64,000 nt of DNA. It comes from Schistocerca nitens. Lineage: Eukaryota; Arthropoda; Insecta; Orthoptera; Acrididae. Positions within the stretch are counted from its first letter, which is position 1. Every line of letters begins with the position of its first letter. A program made the position numbers and the translations under genes. Under the pieces are notes generated by a model that was given only the letters and a program-made list of their open reading frames with translations, ran no database searches and was not told where the DNA came from. Shown here in pieces: positions 46,170 through 57,782 of the stretch. Location of the stretch: positions 702,241,389-702,305,388 of the forward strand of contig NC_064616.1 in assembly GCF_023898315.1 (NCBI RefSeq). The letters are read 5' to 3'.

Positions 46170-47030
46170 AACGTGAGAGTGAACTCAACTTGATGTCTGG
46201 ACCACCAAATTCGCCAGAGTGGACCTCAATATAACACGTTTGGGACACTATTGGACACCAGGCCCCGCGTCCACATAGTCTATATGAAGTTCAAATATCA
46301 GTGTACTAGTTTATCAATGACCTCAGCACTAATCACTGAACTTGTCATTCTCTCTCTGAAAAACAGGATAGGCGGCGATCTGTAACAGATCTGACGACAA
46401 AGTTCAGCGATGGTGTACTCATCGTCAGTCGCGATTGTAGTGGGCACAGGATCATCGAAATGGAGCGTAGAACAATAAAAATGGGCCATCTGGTCAAATG
46501 AATGATGTATATTGTTACACCTGGCAGAAGGTCGTGTCCCAATAAGCCATTGTCCAGGGGAACGGCTGTTCGAAACGTACACCGCACCACCAACGCGGGC
46601 CAATGGGGCCAGTATATTATTAGGGACAATCACCAGGACTTCGATGGAATCTGTTGTAGAAATCGGAGAAATCATGACAGCTCTGGACTACGTGAACGTC
46701 AGAGTGAACTCAACTTGATGTCTGGACCATCAAATTCGCCAGAGTGGACCTCAATGTAACACGTTTGGGACACTATTGGACACCAGGCTCCGCGTCCACA
46801 TACCACCGGCCTGTAATTTGCGGGAATTGTGAGGTCTGTGCACAGAAATCTGCTGCCAAATGTCTCCTGAAACCTACCAATGGCTTATTGATTCCATGCC
46901 ATGCAGAGTAACTGGTGTATTGCTTTCCTGAAGTGGACCAATACTCCACCAAGTAGGTAGCTATAATGGTTAGGTCACCAGTGTATAACCAACTGAGATG
47001 TTGCAAGTGGTGATACTTCATTCACCTACA
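46170..47030 (+). pseudogene. Tc1-like relic with a repeated segment
   Basis: A segment at about 46171-46278 recurs at 46696-46802 with few changes (starting GAGTGAACTCAACTTGATG in the first, CAGAGTGAACTCAACTTG in the second). It contains the C-terminal part of a Tc1-like DDE domain, SGPSNSPEWTSM followed by HVWDTIG. The second copy continues with RPPACNLRELxGLCTEICCQ-like sequence and LIDSMPCRV, the usual end of such transposases. The RTE LINE abuts the first copy. Everything is frame-broken. Confidence 0.55.
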
Positions 47031-47134
47031 AGATTTTGAGCCATCTGTCTTTTAAATTAAACTTCACTTGTTGAAAGGGTATGTGTTTTAATTTCAGTGA
47101 CTAGAGAATCGAGACATTTAAATCAATAATAAAT

Positions 47135-47330
47135 TTGTGGTAAGTTCCTATGGGACCAAATTGCTGAGACCATCAGTCTCTAAGCTTACGCACTACTCAA
47201 TGTATCTTAAACTAACTTACGCTAAGGGCAACACACACACCCACGCCCGAGGGAGGAGTAGAAACCCGACGCGGGGGGGAGGGGGTGGGAGGAGTCGTAT
47301 GTACTGTTGGAAGGCGCCTCAGACCGCGTG
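47135..47330 (-). repeat. SINE-2 variant
   Basis: TTCCTATGGGACCAAATTGC, CATCAGTCTCTAAGCTTACG and CACACACCCACGCCCGAGGG are SINE-2 body motifs in minus orientation. The B-box region is damaged (GAGTAGAAACCC). A G-run of irregular length lies at 47272-47290. No target duplication was found. Confidence 0.75.
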
Positions 47331-47529
47331 GCTACACTGTGCGACAGACAAATTTACAAAATATTTTGCACTATTAGGCCTCTTACCACTACGACATTGC
47401 ACCCTCTCTCCGGCCTGAATGCATTCAGTGATTCGGTTCGGAAGTGTGAGATCCTCTACCAAGGCAGCTGGTCCTTGATATCCATGGAGTTTAGGACAGA
47501 ACTGGATCCACGCATGTTGTATTGTGGAC

Positions 47530-47733
47530 CAAAAAAATGGTTCAAATGGCTCTGAGCGCTATGGGACTTAACATCTGAGGTCATCAGTCTCCTAGAACTT
47601 AGAACTACTTAAAGCTAACTAACCTAAGGACATCACACACATCCATGCCCGAGGCAGTATTCGAACCTGCGACCGTAGCAGTCTCGCGGTTCCGGACTGA
47701 AGCGCCTAGAACCGCACGGCCACCGCTACCGGC
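47530..47733 (-). repeat. SINE-1 full length, with TSD
   Basis: A minus-strand full-length copy. The target duplication ATTGTGGAC is at 47521-47529 and 47734-47742. Confidence 0.93.
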
Positions 47734-47742
47734 ATTGTGGAC

Positions 47743-48480
47743 ATGTCTGGGGATCTTGAACTTGTGAGAGTATCTAAACATCTCGCAAGCAGTTCATGGA
47801 GATACGTACCATGCGTGAGCGAGCATTTTTCAGTTGAAAAATGGCACCGTGATACTGTCACATGAGAGGTAATAGTTAACGATAATAGTTAACGATGCAG
47901 ATTATCAATGAAGTACCGCTGTGTCGTTAGAGTTCACGCAATAACTGCTAGCCGTGACCTGATGTCATACCCAATGGCTCCACACATCATGATTCTAGGA
48001 GTAACGCCGCCGTCCCTCTCCAAAACATTGAAAGAATGGGACAAGTGGGACTGTAGTTTCTTTGTCCAGCTGCTGCTAGTCTCTGACCAACGATAAGGGA
48101 TGACACACAAAGTTGCAGGGAGTCCTCTCCTTGTTCTCAGATGGCAGGTGCAAATGTGAGTGGTTGTAATGTGTCTGGAGCACAATACGGACATCCTTCT
48201 TTGTGGTGGTCAGACGTGCTCGACCAGAGCCATGACAAGTTTGCCTGTCCTCAAGTCCCCGTGCAGTCCAAAATCGGGAGGCTGCCACAACCGAACGCCC
48301 ACAAATCGGGATTCTGTACAATTCGACCAGCTGACCATATAGAGACCCGTTTAAAACTCTGTAAGGTGCTGATAACGCTGTCTCATACATTGCATCTCCG
48401 CGTCCTTCAGTGATAACACAACTACTGACGCTGTTCAAGCCCCTTATATATCCTACGAGGGCTAGCAATGACAGTAAACA
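47743..48480 (-). pseudogene. Tc1-like transposase relic
   Basis: On the minus strand from about 48390 it encodes an N-terminal helix-turn-helix region (LNGSLYGQLVELYRIPICGR) and a GSGRARLTTTKKDVRIVLQT linker. After a deletion and frameshift it continues with FNVLERDGGVTPRIMMCGAI, the segment before the second catalytic residue. The rest of the DDE domain is unreadable. A short piece resembling 48195-48245 recurs at about 49935-49985. Confidence 0.6.
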
Positions 48481-48484
48481 CGAT

Positions 48485-49264
48485 CAACACTAATGTACTC
48501 TAGTGGCTGTTCTGTGTAAACTACAATCAGTTACATACCCGCCGATGGTGTATACATGTACGAAGTTCCATTCACATATGACCATATCATCTGGATACTT
48601 CAGTTTCCTTTGGAAGGCAGTGACTCGATTAGATTCATTGGACGTATTAGTATCATTAAAAGGCATTTGTTACAACGCGTTTCACTCTTATTGATATTCT
48701 CCACGTACATATTACAGTTAGTCTCTTTTCAAACTTTCGAGGAGGTAATATGAGTGCTTCAGTGCAGTAAGTCTTATCTTTTATATGGCGGTGGGACTGT
48801 GTGAGAATTGCTATAAGGTCCTAGTCATCACTATAAAAAAAGCAGACTTATGAAAGCATTTATTTGTTTGTTTTTAGATAAATGCCTGAAGCACCCGCTA
48901 AAAAAGGAAGTCAGATCGACCTGACGTAGCTGCATCATTTACACTGCTGCCTGAAACGAATTACTGCTCGATACTCTATTATAAAAATGGACTGCACCTG
49001 GTTGTTTTCGTTCCTCTAGTGCAACTGTCCTCGAAGTGGTGGGCGTGGCCCCCTGAGGGTGAGGGGGGCGGTGCAGGGGGGAGGGGGGTTAGAGAGTAAT
49101 AGACGGCCGCGCCTGCTTTCAACTATTTATATTTCATAATATGTAAGAAAAAGACTTCTGGTGAACGAATATTGCTAGCGACAGTTTCTCATTTCGATTA
49201 ACCATGTTAGGAAGCTACCCAATCGTTAATTTTCTGTCTTAGTTCACAAGAACTGATCAGTAGA
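48485..49264. other. Unassigned region with a G-rich tract
   Basis: No coding or element signature. The only notable feature is the G-rich tract annotated separately. Confidence 0.5.
49057..49088 (+). other. Candidate G-quadruplex tract
   Basis: Four runs of three or more G (49057-49059, 49063-49068, 49076-49080 with 49081, and 49083-49088) are separated by loops of 1-7 bases. This meets the usual pattern for an intramolecular G-quadruplex on the plus strand. Its function is unknown. Confidence 0.6.
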
Positions 49265-49463
49265 GCCGGCCGGTGTGGCCGAGCGGTTCTAGGCGCTTCA
49301 GTCTGGAACCGCGAAACCGCTACGGTCGCAGGTTCGAATCCTGCCTCGGGCATGGATGTGTGTGATGTCCTTAGATTAGTTAAGTTTAAGTAGTTCTAAG
49401 TTCTAGGGGACTGATGACCTGAGATGTTAAATCCCATAGTGCTTAGAGCCATTTGAACCATTT
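49265..49463 (+). repeat. SINE-1 full length, with TSD
   Basis: A plus-strand full-length copy. GATCAGTAGA (49255-49264) and GACCAGTAGA (49464-49473) form the target duplication with one mismatch. Confidence 0.93.
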
Positions 49464-50312
49464 GACCAGTAGATCGTGTCAGTAGGTTCGCTGAGATAAG
49501 TCGAGAGTGATATTTGATCACAGAGCCGCTGCCACCGTTCACCAAGGTTGAGCTACTCACCAAACGTTTAAAAATCACTAATGACAATTAGCCGTTTGAC
49601 AATTTGACAGCTACTTCCTGGGAGCAATGACTACAAGAATAGAATGTTAATCACAGCCATTGCTACAGTCCATACGATTTCAGCCAGGCTTCCGGAGTCA
49701 GTTCAATGGTAGTGAGTAAGCTTGAAGTTGAATTCTAGCGCGAGTTCAGTGAAACTAGTTAAACGGATTGAAAATAAAGTGATACATGTTCCACCCTTTC
49801 CATGGATAAGTAGCCGATTCGCGCTGGTAACAAGAAATCCCATGGATGTCGTTCACCGAGCATCTGTTCTGCTTCGAAAGTATGCAGTTCTAATAACGAA
49901 AAGGATTAGAATTTAATCAAAGTACATTCTATCTTTCTTCGTGGTGGTCGTCCAGAACCATGACAAGTGTGCCTGTTCCGATCAGTAACACTATTTCTGC
50001 ACTCAAAACCGAAATTTGTAAATACTAAGTCGTTTAGCTGACGTTAGGCTTTACTAGTATTCTTTTGAAGAATTAGATGCGACCACACTGTGTTCTTTAT
50101 TTGGAGATTCTAGCCAACGATAGCCTGAAGCCTACAAAATTAAAGAGATAGCTGCAGACAGAACATTCAGGCTATGTCATGCTCCTAAAAAAGGATGTAT
50201 CAGTTTCTAAGATGCCCCCAAGAGAATCCCTAGAGGTACCCTACTCAATCGCAAAAATCAAATCACCCACATTATTATTTTATCTCTGTTGGATCTGGTG
50301 AACTCCGCAGCC

Positions 50313-51335
50313 GTTAATTATAGTTGGTGTTTCATGCAACCAGCCAAAAATACTTTTTAAATGTTTTATTTTAGTGCCATAATCGGTTTTGAGCTACCAT
50401 GTCCATCTTCAGATGGCTAATATTTTTCGTAACATGGATGTTTTGATCCACACTGCACAAAATTTTGTGCCACTTTATCAGTTGTTTCATTAATAGAAAT
50501 ACGCCAAGGCGTCTGATGTATATTTTCTTGTATTCCACCATAACACACATATCAATGTGGCAAGTTTCATAATATTCTTAAAATGCGTGTTGAGCATCGC
50601 GCATGTCTTATACATTTGACGTTTTTCTTTACAATTCACAGATTATCATTGATCAAATAAAATAAAAGATTTAAAAACTATCCTATCGTCTTTTTATAAT
50701 AAGTTTTCGCTTATGGTGCAAACATCTCTTTGTTATTAACATGTTACGTGTTACACAGCTCACACATCATCTTTGCTATGTTTACATTCTTGGTCAATAT
50801 TTAATGAATGATATCATTGCTTAATGACAATCTTTACATTGTAAAGAACAACATCAAGTGTATAACACCTCTGCCATGCCCAAAACGCATTTTAATATAT
50901 TGTGAAGTGTACCACATTGATTTAATTACAATGTGTGTGCTATGGTTAGATTCAAGAACGTATACGTCGAGCTACAAAGCCACATGGACCACTGCAAAAC
51001 TGATCGTCTTCTACTGGAACGTATGTGAGTGAACACAACTATTTTGCATCATATATATTTATGTATAAAAATACAAGCACCTTAGTATACTTTTATTAAT
51101 GAGACAACTGATAAAGCGGCACTAAATACTCAAATATTTTTGTCAGTGTGGAGCAGACGACATGCTGTTGATCAAAACCTCTATGTAACGAAAAATATTA
51201 GCCACCTGAAGATGGGTATGGTAGCCCGAAACCAGTTATGGCACTAAAACAAAATATTTAAAAATTATTTCTGTTATTTTTTGTGGCTGGTTGCGTCATT
51301 TACCAACCAACATTATTGGTGTATTACTTCTTCCC
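50313..51335. mobile_element. Foldback element inside the hAT gene
   Basis: This is a large inverted repeat. The left arm is about 50318-50665 (ATGCAACCAGCC, TTTTATTTTAGTGCCATAAT, CCATCTTCAGATGGCTAATA, CACTTTATCAGTTG). The right arm is about 50812-51306 and is its diverged complement (TAGCCACCTGAAGATGG, TTATGGCACTAAAAC, GGCTGGTTGCGTCAT). A loop of about 150 bp lies between them. No transposase is encoded. It separates the SIAKIKSPT and AVKM..EIMRGERF parts of the hAT pseudogene. The exact ends and target duplication are unresolved. Confidence 0.75.
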
Positions 51336-52058
51336 ATAGCGGTCAAAATGTGAGAAATAATGCGTGGAGAAAGATTTGGCGAGAGTCTGATGTCAATACT
51401 ACTCACAAATGATACTGTGGCTCGTCGTATTGATGCAACAGCCACCGACACGAAAACTCAATTGCTACCACGTCTTCATGGTAGCCCAAATTTCGCCGTG
51501 CAGCTTGATGGCAGTACTGATACCTGAAATATTTCCCTGCTTCTTGTTTATGTATGCTACTGTTATAAAAACGACACCCACGACGACTTCCTATTTTGCA
51601 AAGCTCTGGAAGGGAGAACTACAGGCGAAGATATTTTCTTTCTTGTGAATTCGTTTCCTGTTGACAACCATCTGCCATGGACAAATTGTGTTGTTATATG
51701 TACCGATGGAGTGGCAGAATTTACTGGAACTAAAAAGCGTTTTATGGCAAGAGTATGTGCTGTTTCCGATTCAATAAAATTCACAGATTGCATGATACAC
51801 AGGGAGGCACTGGCTTCTAAAGTAATACAACCGGAAGCCCATAAAGTGCTGAACGATGCAATCGGTGCTGTAAGTTCAGTGAAAGCAATAGCTTTAAACA
51901 GTATGCTTTCTTTCGTTATTTGAGGGGAGATTGATTCTACACATGATTCGCTTCCATTGTATGTGGAAGTACGTCGGTTATACATCTACATGGATACTTT
52001 GCAAATCACATTTAAGTGCCTGGCAGAGGGTTCTTCGAACCACCTTCACAATTCTCTA

Positions 52059-54885
52059 TTATTCCAATCTCGTAGCTAGCGGGAAGAACGAACACCTATA
52101 TCTTTCCGTCAACAAAATATTTTCACATTCGGAGGAGAAAGTTGGTGATTGGAATTTCGTCAGAAAATTCCGTCGCAACGAAAAACGCCTTTCTCTTAAT
52201 GATGTCCATCCCAAATATTGTATCATTTCTGTGACACTCTCTCCCATATTTCGCGATAATATAAAGCGTGTTGCCTTTCTTCGAACTTTTTTGATATATT
52301 CCGTCAGTCCTATCTGATAAGGATCCCACACCGTGCAACAGTGTTCTAAAAGAGGACGGACAAGCGTAGTGTAGGCAGTCTCCTTAGTATGTCTGTTACA
52401 TTTTCTAAGTGTCCTGCCAATAAAACGCAGTTTTTGCTTAGCCTTCCCCACAACATATTCTATGTGTTCCTTCAATTTAAGTTGTTCGTAATTGTAATAC
52501 CTAGGTATTTAGTTGAATTTACGGCTTTCAGATTAGACTGATTTATCGTGTAACCGAAGTTTAACGACTTCCTTTTAGCACTCATGTGGATGACCTCACA
52601 CTTTTCGCTATTTAAGGTCAACTGACACTTTTCGCACCATTCCGATATTTCTTCTAAATCGTTTTGCAGTTTGTTTTGATCTTCTGATGACTTTATTAGT
52701 CGATAAATGACAGCGTCATCTGCAAACAACCGAAGACGGCTGCTCAGATTGACTCCCAAATCGTTTATATAGATAAGTAACAGAAAAGGGCCTATAACAC
52801 TACCTAGGGGAACGCCAGAAATCACTTCTGGTTTACTCGATGACTTTCCGTCAGTTACTACGAACTGTGACCTCTCTGACAGGAAATTACAGATCCAGTC
52901 ACATAACTGAGACGATATTCCATAAGCACGCAATTTCACTTGGCCTATAACACTACCTAGGGGAACGCCAGAAATCACTTCTGGTTTACTCGATGACTTT
53001 CCGTCAGTTACTACGAACTGTGACCTCTCTGACAGGAAATTACAGATCCAGTCACATAACTGAGACGATATTCCATAAGCACGCAATTTCACTACGAGCC
53101 GCTTGTGTGGTACAGTGTCAAAAGCCTTCCGGAAATCCAGAAATACGGAATCGATCTGAAATCCCTTGTCAATGGCACTCAGCACCTCATGTGAATAAGG
53201 AGCTAGTTGTGTTTCACAAGAACGATGTTTTCTAAACCCGTGTTGACTGTGTGTCAATAGACCGTTTTCTTCGAGGTAATTCATAATGTTCGAACACAAT
53301 ATATGTTCCAAAAACCTACTGCGTATCGACACTAACGATATGGGTCTGTAATTTAATGGATTACTCCTACTACCTTTCTTGAATATTGGTGTGACATGTG
53401 CAGCAATCCAGTCTTTGAGTACGTATCGTTCGTCGAGCGAACGGTTGTATACGATTGTTAAATATGGAGCTAATGCATCAGCACACTCCGAAAGGAACCT
53501 AATTGGTATACAGTCTGGACCAGAAGACTTGCTTTTATTAAGTGATTTAAGTTGCTTAACTACTTCGAGGATATTTACTTCTACGTTACTCATGTTGGCA
53601 GCTGTTCTCGGTTAGAATTATTGAATATTTAGTTCGTCTTCTTTTGTGAAGGCCTTTCGGAAGGCTGTGTTTAGTAACTCTACTTTGGCAGCACTGTCTT
53701 CTATAGTATCTCCACTGCTATCGTGCAGAGAAGGCATTGATTGTTTCTCGCCGCTAACATACTTCACATAGGACCAGGATCTCTTTGGATTTTCTCCCAG
53801 GTTTCGAGACAAAGTTTCGTTGTGGAAACTGTTACACACATCTCGCATTGAAGTCCTGTAAAAAATCGCCAATCTGCGTCTGTTTAAATTTGGCATGTTT
53901 GTTTCGTTGTTTTTGCCACAGTGTTCTAACACGTTTTGTGTACCAAGGATGATAAGCTCCGTCGTTTGTTAATTTATTTGGTATATATCTCTCAATTGCT
54001 GCCGATACTATTTATTTGAATTTAAGCCACATCTGGTCTACACTTATATTATTAATTTGGAATGAGTGGAGATTGTCTCTCAGGAAGGCATCAAGTAAAT
54101 TTTTGTCTGCTTTTTTGAATAGGTATATTTTTCGCTTACTTTTCGAGGATTTGGGGATTACAATATGCAATCTTGCTACGACATCCCTGTGTTCACTAAT
54201 CCCTGAATCGGTTTTGATGCTCGTTCTTCACTCAGGATTATTTGTTGCTAAGAGGTCAATTGTGTTTTCACAACCGTTTACTATTCGCGTGGGCTCATGA
54301 ACTATCTGGTCGAAATAATTTACAGAGAATGCGTTTAGCACAATTTAGGATGCTATTTTATGCGTACCTCCGGAATTAAACATGTATTTTCTCCAACATA
54401 TCGTGGGTAAATTAAAGTCACTACCAACTATTATCGTATGAGTTGGATACGTGTTTGAAATCAAACTCAAGTTTTCTTTGAGCCTTGCAGCAACTGTATC
54501 ATGTGAATTGTGAGGTCGGTAAAAGGATCCAATTATTATTTTATTCCGGTTGCCAACAATGACCTCTGCCATACTAACTCACAGGAAGTATCTACTTCAA
54601 TTTCGCGACAGGTTAAACTACTTCTGACAGCAACACGCCACCGCCAACCGTATCTAGCATAACCTTTCGGAACACCGTTAGGTTCTTCGCAAAAATTTCG
54701 GCTGAGCTTATATCCGGCTTTAGCCAGCTTTCAGTGCCTATAATGATTTGAGCATCAGTGCTTTCTATTAGCGCTTGGAGCTCTGGTACTTTCCCAACAC
54801 AGCTACGACGATTTACAACTGTTATAACGATGATTCCTGTATCTACGTTTTTCCTGTGTTCAGTCTGCACCCTTTGTGACTGAAG
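52059..54885 (-). pseudogene. LINE-B ORF2 endonuclease/reverse transcriptase, broken
   Basis: Endonuclease pieces are 54870-54613 (VNRRSCVGKVPELQALIEST, GTESWLKPDISS) and 54572-54345 (IIIGSFYRPH, IIVGSDFNLPTICW). The linker lies at 53932-53618. The reverse transcriptase is one long frame at 53593-52472: NYRPISLVSIRSRFLEHILC, FLDFRKAFDTVPHKRL and RLRLFADDAVIYRLI. A frameshift near 52473 leads to the C-terminal part (52475-52059, VWDPYQIGLTEYIKKVRRKA). Palm catalytic residues (LDFRKAFD and FADD) are retained. An in-frame 51-residue duplication inside the palm, plus several stops, make it non-functional. The endonuclease frame has no ATG before the TESW motif. Confidence 0.9.
52791..53096. repeat. 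153-bp tandem duplication in LINE-B palm
   Basis: Two adjacent units, 52791-52943 and 52944-53096, appear identical over their length apart from the final bases at the junction. They encode the same 51 residues (VKLRAYGISSQLCDWICNFL ... ISGVPLGSVIG) twice in frame. The copy is recent compared with the decay of the host element. Confidence 0.95.
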
Positions 54886-54911
54886 CTCTTATTGTGTTTT
54901 CTCGAGACCCT

Positions 54912-55879
54912 CTAACCTAAAAAACCGCCCAGTCTACGCCACGCAGCCCCTGCTACCCGTGTAGCCGCCTCTTGCGTATAGTGGACACCTGACCTATTCA
55001 GCGGAGCACGAAACCCAACCACCCTTTGGCGCAAGTCGAGGAATCTGCAGCCTACACGATCACAGAACCGTCTGAGCCACTGATCCAGACCCTCTACTCG
55101 GCCCTGTATCAGAGGTCCGCAATCGGTCCTGTCGCCTGTCCTGCAAATGCTTTCATCTTGCAAGCAAGACTGGCAGCCTTTACCACTTCTGCTAGCCGCT
55201 CGAAACCAGAGAGAATCTCTTCTGATCCAAAGTGACACAAATCATTGGTGAGCTACCACCTGCAGTTGGCTGCACCCTGTGCTCTTCATGGCATCCGGGA
55301 GGACCCTTTCCACATCTGGAATGACTCCACCCGGTATGCACACGGAGTGAACATTGGATTTCTTACCCTTCTTGTCAGCCAAGTCCCTAAGGGGCCCCTT
55401 AACGCGCCTAACGTTGGAGCTACCAACTGCCAACTATCCCACCCACTGCGATTGCCCGGAACTTGCAGGCTGAGTGGGTTTTCCTCTGAAACACGACAGG
55501 TGACAGCATCTGGCTCAGCGACAGTGTCAGCCACAGATAGCACCTGGAACCTGTCTGTCAGACAAACCGTGGTGGCATTACGTGTGGCCGCCTGGGAAGT
55601 CTTTCGCCGCCTGCTTCGCCCCGGGGCGACCTCCCACTCGAACACAAGTGAGGCGTCAGCCTCAGTGCGAGCAGTAACTGGGTTGGCCACCGGTGAGGAC
55701 CGATCGGAGGACTCCGACGTGCTGGACGTCCGTTGGATCCCCACGGCCGGCCCACAACAGTGGTGCCCATCCACTGCAACCTCAAACTGTGTAACCGAAG
55801 CCATCACAGCCTGAAGCTGAGAGCGAAGTGTCACCAACTCGGCTCGCATCCGCACACAACAATCGCAGTCCCTGTCCAT
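54912..55879 (-). pseudogene. LINE-B ORF1 with SGNH-esterase domain, frameshifted
   Basis: The first frame (55879-55286) starts MDRDCDCCVRMRAELVTLRS, a Cys-rich N-terminus followed by a coiled-coil-like helix. The esterase part is in two other frames. One is 55433-55242, with VGSSNVRRVKGPLRDLADKK (block I, Ser of GSS) and VHSVCIPGGVIPDVERVLPD. The other is 55238-54912, with GVHYTQEAATRVAG (block V, Asp/His region; here LNRSGVH, so the usual Asp is Asn). The GTND block lies at the frame break and is lost. It is homologous to the intact ORF1 at 59464-60456. Confidence 0.88.
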
Positions 55880-55958
55880 ACTAAAGACCGTGGAAAACTA
55901 AACTATGCAGATAAACGGACTATCGGCACGTGCTGTGCAACTCTACTGTAGAACCTAA

Positions 55959-56240
55959 CGAAAACGCACGAACTGTATCTAGTAGTACGCAGATATTCAA
56001 AAACCTAACTACCGAAGCACACAGGTGAAAATAACTAGTTTAACCCTGATTTGGAACTTGTAATATGTCACAGAATCGGTTTACTTTTCGACGCAAACGA
56101 AAAACGCGACAACTGTGGCTATTAGATATTAAATTTACTCGCAGAAACTCAAGAAACTGAACTATGAAAACACACAGATGATATAATAAAATTAGGTCCT
56201 TGTCAGGAACTCGTAAATGACACAAAAGCGGTTACTTGCC
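55959..56240 (-). repeat. Repeated 5' UTR units of LINE-B
   Basis: Blocks CGAAAACGC..GAACTGT (55959) and GGAACTTGTAATATGTCACA (about 56053) recur about 140-153 bp further at 56099 (CGAAAAACGCGACAACTG) and 56206 (GGAACTCGTAAATGACAC), in diverged form. This suggests a 5' UTR built of two tandem units. Confidence 0.55.
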
Positions 56241-56461
56241 TGTTGCTGGGTCTGTCTCTGTCGGCTACTACTGCCTGACTCGTCTCGTGCCTGTCTCGTG
56301 GTAAAGTGCTTCATCGTGTTATGCAGCTGAAGGATGAACTTAGCCTTTACCTACTGAACAGCAATCCTACACACGTGGTTCTATTTCTGGATGAAAAATC
56401 GCTTCTAATATTGTGCTACTTGACCGATGTTTTTGAGAAACTGGATGATCTTAGCGCATCA

Positions 56462-56661
56462 AAAAATGGTTCAAATGGCTCTGAGCACTATGGGATTTAA
56501 CATCTCAGGTCATCAGTCCCCTAGAACTTAGAACTACTTAAACGTAACTAACCTAAGGACAGCACACACATCCATGCCTGAGGCAGGATTCGAACCTGCG
56601 ACCGTAGCGGTCGCGCGGTTCCAGAGTGAAGCGCCTAGAACCGCTCAGCCACATTGGCCGG
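56462..56661 (-). repeat. SINE-1 full length, with TSD
   Basis: A minus-strand full-length copy. The perfect 12-bp duplication CTTAGCGCATCA is at 56450-56461 and 56662-56673. It splits the hAT pseudogene between EKLDDLSAS and the following LQSRKSN. Confidence 0.96.
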
Positions 56662-57782
56662 CTTAGCGCATCACTCCAAAGCCGAAAGAGTAATATTATG
56701 TTTCTAAGCGAGAAAGTGCTTGAGTTTAAGAGAACACTTGGACTTTAGGAAACCCAAATGGAGAATGGTAACTACTTGATGTTTTCCTGTCTCAATGTTT
56801 TCGTGAAGGAAAATGAATCGGGTGCAGGTAAAATTAGCCGAATCGGCGTAGAACATTTCGAAGCCCTCAGTCAACAATTCGAGGATACATTTCCAGAACC
56901 TTCTTCTGAGTATGATTGGATCCACGATCCGTTCTTATACGATTATAACAGTCCACTCGTTAACAGCAGAACAGGAGGAGTTAATAGAACTCACAAGTGA
57001 TAGAACATTTCGATGTCTCTTGGAAATTTTTGAGGCAGTCTCGGAATGAATATCCCAGTTTAGCAAGAAGGGCAGTGGACGTGTCATTGCAGTTGCGTCA
57101 GTCAACATTTTCCGCAATGCCATTAATCAATACGAAACATCGGTCTCGACTTCAGCTGGAAGGGTACCTAAGAGTTACGAAGATCCAACCAGGACTGGAT
57201 CTGCTTCCTTCACAGGTTCAAGCACACACATTGCACTAAATGTGCAGATGTCAGAAAATTTCCGAATTTTCTAAATTATCACTTTGAATATAACAGTTCC
57301 TAAATGGGAATTTAAATAACTTGTTCTATCGCATTTTGGAAGTTGTGATCATTTAAACAATGAAACATTCTGAATCACTTAAAAGCAATAGAGCAGCCGT
57401 TAAACTTTAACTAATTATATAATTTGTGGACACATTTACAAAAAATATATGCAGTGAAATACATATATTTTCTTAGTTCCAGTAACGTCACATGGAGTTT
57501 ATTAACAAACTAATTGTACGGTAATTGTTAATTTTAATTACCTTTGAATACATCTTCACCTGCATCTACACTCTGCAAAACGCCGTGAAGTTCATGGCAG
57601 AAGGTACGACCTATTGTACCATTTATTAGGGTTTCTTCCCGTTCCATTCACGTATGGAGCGCGGGAAGAATGATTGTTTGAATGCCTCTGTGCGTGCAGT
57701 AATTATTCGGATCTCATCCTCATGATCCCTATGTGAGCGATACATAAAGGGTTGTAGTACATTCCTAGAGTCATCATGTTAA

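Larger units (their letters stand above)
51981..56260 (-). mobile_element. LINE-B, near full length, decayed
   Basis: A 4.3-kb CR1/L2-group LINE on the minus strand, inserted in the hAT gene. It has a 5' UTR (about 55880-56260) with repeated units, a broken ORF1, a broken ORF2 and a 3' end with short TACATCTACAT repeats near 51981. GTCGGTTA (51973-51980) and GTCGGCTA (56260-56267) may be a target duplication with one mismatch. About 20 bp at the right junction is unassigned. Confidence 0.88.
50041..57239 (+). pseudogene. hAT transposase with BED finger (ZBED5/SCAND3-like), in four pieces
   Basis: The pieces lie in correct order on the plus strand. 50060-50312 has LGFTSILL, a BED-type zinc finger relic (HCVLYLEILANDSLKPTKLK, later LQTEH; the second Cys is Tyr) and ESLEVPYSIAKIKSPT. 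51336-51980 has LLTNDTVARRIDATATDTKT, FAVQLDGSTD (hAT DEST-like acidic motif), CVVICTDGVAEFTG and CMIHREALASKVIQPEAHKV. 56280-56461 has LSRGKVLHRVMQLKDELSLY. 56662-57239 has FKRTLGL, FEDTFPEPSSEYDWIHDPFL and the C-terminal dimerisation region (YPSLARRAVDVSLQL, INTKHRSRLQLEGYLRVT), ending at TAA. Insertions at 50313-51335, 51981-56260 and 56462-56661 split it, and further stops and frameshifts occur. It could be a dead transposon or a dead retrocopy of a domesticated ZBED gene. No terminal repeats were identified. Confidence 0.82.

Noticed and set aside
51645..51923. Host exon encoding a 92-residue protein
   Set aside because: The frame is the central block of the hAT pseudogene (CTDG, CMIHREALASK) and continues in the other pieces.
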